Source: Nocardioidaceae bacterium (GTDB lineage Bacteria > Actinomycetota > Actinomycetes > Propionibacteriales > Nocardioidaceae). From it: DNA of 7,200 nucleotides. Every line of letters begins with the position of its first letter. Positions within the stretch are counted from its first letter, which is position 1. This document shows positions 5,239-7,200 of the stretch, one piece after another. The notes below the pieces were generated by a model. That model made no database searches. It worked only from the letters and a program-made list of their open reading frames with translations, and was not told the DNA's origin. Location: NCBI GenBank assembly GCA_013698435.1, contig JACCVA010000145.1, positions 1-7,200 on the forward strand, given 5' to 3'. A program made the position numbers and the translations under genes.

Positions 5239-6578
5239 TCCGCACCGCCCAGCTCCGCGGTGGATGTCCGGTCCTGCTCTGCATCCGACGCCGTCTCCGC
5301 GGGGGTGATGCGCACTTGTGCGTTGAGGCAGGGCAGCAGCCACGTCTGGGTCGCCTCCTGCACCTCCGCGGCCGTGATAGACCTCAGCAGCGGCAGCCGC
5401 TGGTTGAGCGCCTCGGGATCGTCGTAGAGCATCGCGCATCCTGAGATGGCGTCGGCGCGTCCGGCCGCCGTACCCATGTCGTCGAGCCAGTCACGCTCGG
5501 CCTGCGCGCGGGCGACGGCGAGCTCGCCGTCGGTCGGCCCGTCTGTCGCGAAGGTCCGCAGGACTTCTTCGACCGCGGACACCACTTCGTCGACGTCGCA
5601 GCCAGGCACGACACGGACCGAACCCAAGCCCAGCGAGTTGCCGGCGATGAGCGGGTTGATCCCCATGCCGGCCGCGAGGGCAACCTCGTCCTGTCTGACC
5701 AGCCGTCGGTGCAGCCGGCTCGTCTCGCCGTCGCCGACGATCGCGTTGGCCAGCTCCACCGCCGCCAAGTCCCGCGACTGCGGGGCGTCGGCGGGAAGCC
5801 GGGAGGCGAACCAGACCCCCGGGGCAGGCACCTCCTCGCTGAAGTCGGCCCGCCGCCTCTCGCCGACCGGAGGCAGTGTGGGGGGCAGCTCGCGTTTGGG
5901 GGGCTCGCCGCCGTCGATGTGCCCGAAGTACATCTCAGCCTTGGCGAATGCCGCCGACTCCTCGACGTCGCCAACGATCGACAGCACCGCGGTGCTGGGC
6001 ATGTAGTGCCGTGCATGGAAGGCGCTCACCTCGGCCAGCGTGGCGTCCGCGAGGTGTTGCATGTTGCCGATCGGCAGGTGACCGTACGGGTGCTCAGGGT
6101 CGAAGATCAACGGCAGAGCCTTCTCGAAGACGGTGCCGTACGGGACGTTGTCCATGCGCTGGCTACGCTCCTGCGCCACCACGTCGACCTGGTTCTCGAA
6201 GTTCTCCTGGGTGAGCACGTCGTCGAGGTACGCCATCCGGTCGGCCTCGAGCCACAGCGCCAGGTCGAGCACACCCGCCGGCATCGCCTCGAAGTAGTTC
6301 GTCCGGTCGAAGGAGGTGGTGGCGTTCAGCGACGCGCCATGCCCCTGGAGCAGCGCGAAGTGGTCGCCGGACTTGACGTGCCGCGACCCCTGGAACATCA
6401 GGTGTTCGAAGAGGTGCGCGAAGCCCTGCCGGTGGGGTTGCTCGTGACGCGAGCCGACGTCGTACCAGAGGTTGACCGCGACCACGCCGGAGCCAGGCGT
6501 TGGGCTGACGACCACTCGAAGACCGTTGTCGAGAACGCGGCTGGTCATCGGGTAACGGACGTCAGCGGGCACGCCCAC
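5235..6578 (-). CDS. M16-family zinc metallopeptidase, catalytic subunit
   Basis: This 447-residue protein belongs to the pitrilysin/MPP group. It starts with the strand VLDNGLRVVVSPTPGSGVVAVNLWYDVGSRHE, typical of M16B proteins. The inverted zinc motif HLFEH is at 55-59 (His55, catalytic Glu58, His59), and Glu137 in VVAQERSQ is the expected third ligand, 78 residues after His59. The matching C-terminal site reads SRLHRRLVRQDEVALAAG, where the usual Tyr is missing, so the chain probably needs the downstream partner for substrate binding. The likely role is peptide degradation or processing inside the cell; no signal peptide is seen. The frame is open up to 6806, but upstream residues are Arg-rich and unlike the family. 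GTG at 6578 has AAGGG seven bases before it; GTG at 6572 (possibly leaderless) and ATG at 6548 are alternatives. It is first gene of a two-gene operon. Confidence 0.95.
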   Translation of the reverse strand: MGVPADVRYPMTSRVLDNGLRVVVSPTPGSGVVAVNLWYDVGSRHEQPHRQGFAHLFEHLMFQGSRHVKSGDHFALLQGHGASLNATTSFDRTNYFEAMPAGVLDLALWLEADRMAYLDDVLTQENFENQVDVVAQERSQRMDNVPYGTVFEKALPLIFDPEHPYGHLPIGNMQHLADATLAEVSAFHARHYMPSTAVLSIVGDVEESAAFAKAEMYFGHIDGGEPPKRELPPTLPPVGERRRADFSEEVPAPGVWFASRLPADAPQSRDLAAVELANAIVGDGETSRLHRRLVRQDEVALAAGMGINPLIAGNSLGLGSVRVVPGCDVDEVVSAVEEVLRTFATDGPTDGELAVARAQAERDWLDDMGTAAGRADAISGCAMLYDDPEALNQRLPLLRSITAAEVQEATQTWLLPCLNAQVRITPAETASDAEQDRTSTAELGGAE

Positions 6579-6579
6579 G

Positions 6580-6590
6580 AATGTACCCTT
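6580..6590 (-). promoter_or_regulatory. Ribosome site or -10 element of the M16 operon
   Basis: On the minus strand AAGGG (6590-6586) is followed by 7 nt and GTG at 6578. The overlapping TACATT (6585-6580) fits the -10 pattern TAnnnT and would place a transcription start near 6573, next to the in-frame GTG at 6572. The two readings imply different starts, a leadered one at 6578 or a leaderless one at 6572, changing only two residues. Confidence 0.45.
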
Positions 6591-6724
6591 GCGCCTTGTC
6601 CGCGTGGCCGTGCGCGGGGTGCTGGCCGCGAGCAACCGCCCGCCCCCGACCGTCCGGCCTCGCGGGCCGAGTCCGCCGGCTGAGAAGCTTGACAGTCCGC
6701 CTGCGGGGAAGACCAGGTGAAGTC

Positions 6725-6730
6725 TAGGTT
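6725..6730 (+). promoter_or_regulatory. Candidate -10 element for a leaderless transcript
   Basis: TAGGTT (TAnnnT) ends 6 nt before the GTG at 6737, the spacing expected if transcription starts on the GTG itself. A consensus-like TTGACA sits at 6689-6694, but 30 nt away is too far to be its -35 partner. The heptamer CAGGTGA occurs at 6714-6720 and 6734-6740, 20 bp apart, flanking the element. Confidence 0.4.
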
Positions 6731-6747
6731 CCTCAGGTGAGAGGAAC
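6728..6747. promoter_or_regulatory. Hyphenated palindrome with a start codon in its loop
   Basis: GTTCCTC (6728-6734) and GAGGAAC (6741-6747) are perfect 7-bp inverted repeats around AGGTGA. The GTG at 6737-6739, start of the next gene, lies within that 6-nt centre. As DNA it could be an operator over the -10 and start site; as RNA it would be a hairpin presenting the start codon in its loop. Confidence 0.55.
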
Positions 6748-6979
6748 TTTTCCCCGGCACTTCGACCGCAGAGTGCTCTGCGTCGCCTCAGCCGTACTGC
6801 TTCCACTGCCGCTGACGTTCACCGGTACGCCCGACGTCGGCCAGGGCCAGGCCGCGGCGTCGTCGGCTCCAGGTTCGCCCGCACTGATGGCCGAACGTGC
6901 AACCTCCACCACTGCACCCCCCTACCCCACGAGACCGGGCACTGCCGAGACGTCGGACTCCGACCAGACGGGGCCGTGA
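6737..6979 (+). CDS. Signal-peptide segment of a secreted protein, probably frameshifted from the following lytic-transglycosylase ORF
   Basis: The 80-residue frame begins MRGTFPRHFDRRVL and continues with a hydrophobic stretch (about 14-29, VLCVASAVLLPLPLTF), giving a basic-plus-hydrophobic export signal with a twin Arg before the core. The rest is Ala/Ser/Thr/Pro-rich, as is usual between the signal and the fold of secreted actinobacterial cell-wall enzymes. It ends at TGA 6977-6979. The GTG at 6737 is chosen because it gives the positively charged N-region; GTG at 6773 would lose it. The next frame, recognisable as a lytic-transglycosylase start, has no signal of its own, so both are probably one gene. 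A free-standing small secreted protein is the alternative. Confidence 0.55.
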   Translation: MRGTFPRHFDRRVLCVASAVLLPLPLTFTGTPDVGQGQAAASSAPGSPALMAERATSTTAPPYPTRPGTAETSDSDQTGP

Positions 6980-6983
6980 CCGC

Positions 6984-7200
6984 ATGGCCGCCGCAGTACT
7001 CAGGCGTCAGGACCACCGCCGCCTCGACTCGGCTCACCCGACCGTCATCGCCACAAGCGTCCACCAGCGGGTACTCGAGATCAGCGCCAACACCACCTAC
7101 GACGTGCCACTGGCGGCGCTGCGTGCCTACCGGCGGTCGGCTGCGGAGGTGGCGTCCTCCTGTCACCTGAGCTGGGGAGTGGTCGCGGCGATCGGCCAGG
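6984..7200 (+). CDS. Start of a lytic-transglycosylase-like domain, running off the window
   Basis: This frame reaches the window edge and gives 72 residues from the ATG at 6984. From about residue 40 it reads YDVPLAALRAYRRSA...CHLSWGVVAAIGQ. The pattern of PxxALxAYxRA, then a Cys and WxxVAAIGQ, is what precedes the catalytic VES segment in actinobacterial secreted lytic murein transglycosylases (SLT fold), which cleave peptidoglycan glycan strands. The catalytic Glu is beyond the window. Third positions are very G/C-rich, supporting this frame. It is open back to 6888 (stop TGA 6885-6887), with a GTG at 6897 as another start. No export signal is encoded in this frame; the upstream frame, offset by one base, has one. 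The start given is therefore nominal. Confidence 0.65.
   Translation, partial: MAAAVLRRQDHRRLDSAHPTVIATSVHQRVLEISANTTYDVPLAALRAYRRSAAEVASSCHLSWGVVAAIGQ

Noticed and set aside
6689..6724. TTGACA at 6689 as the -35 of a standard promoter
   Set aside because: No TAnnnT lies 16-18 bp downstream; the nearest (6725) is 30 bp away.
6579..6736. c-di-AMP (ydaO-type) riboswitch before the lytic-transglycosylase-like gene
   Set aside because: Such elements precede some actinobacterial cell-wall hydrolase genes, but the intergenic region shows no recognisable conserved core and the GTG may be leaderless.
6579..6806. N-terminal extension of the catalytic M16 protein to a start at 6806
   Set aside because: The added 76 residues are Arg-rich, overlap the divergent promoter region, and the family begins near VLDNGL; a good ribosome site supports GTG 6578.

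Overview
The window is GC-rich DNA with strong G/C preference at third codon positions, frequent GTG starts and ATGA gene overlaps. The gene content (short-loop MscL, a small protein ending in PPHH, Pgm of the long actinobacterial type, a paired M16B protease operon, a secreted lytic-transglycosylase-like gene) suggests a high-GC actinobacterium, perhaps Nocardioides-like. The genus is an inference from general resemblance. Most genes are ordinary housekeeping or accessory chromosome genes; I see no phage, IS, CRISPR, rRNA or tRNA.

Layout. Positions 1-151 hold the 3' end of a plus-strand gene, probably a SAF/CpaB-like protein. A G-rich tandem repeat of 14-15 bp units starts directly after its stop, followed by inverted repeats and then mscL (414-788). 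Two minus-strand genes follow, an SDR/epimerase-like protein (1979 down to 1077) and a small Pro-rich protein (1080 down to 829), joined by an ATGA overlap. A 145-bp divergent intergenic region carries three separate repeat structures, including a perfect 19-bp tandem duplication. Next is pgm (2125-3753, plus strand). A convergent 129-bp gap after pgm contains a 92-bp palindromic element with four alternating copies of a 13-mer, and right beside it four GGGG tracts.

From 6578 down to 3883 lie two M16 peptidase genes, again joined by an ATGA overlap. The upstream one has the zinc motif HLFEH; the downstream one lacks it but has the Arg/Tyr substrate-binding pair. Together they look like one split-active-site heterodimer. 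On the far right, diverging from the protease operon, a plus-strand gene starts at a GTG placed in the loop of a hyphenated palindrome. Its signal-peptide part (6737-6979) and its lytic-transglycosylase-like part (6984 to the window end) are in different frames, so it is frameshifted, split, or mis-sequenced.

The most unusual material is non-coding: the palindrome array and G-quadruplex motif between pgm and the protease operon, the minisatellite after the first gene, and the tandem palindromic sites upstream of pgm. No complete new system is evident.
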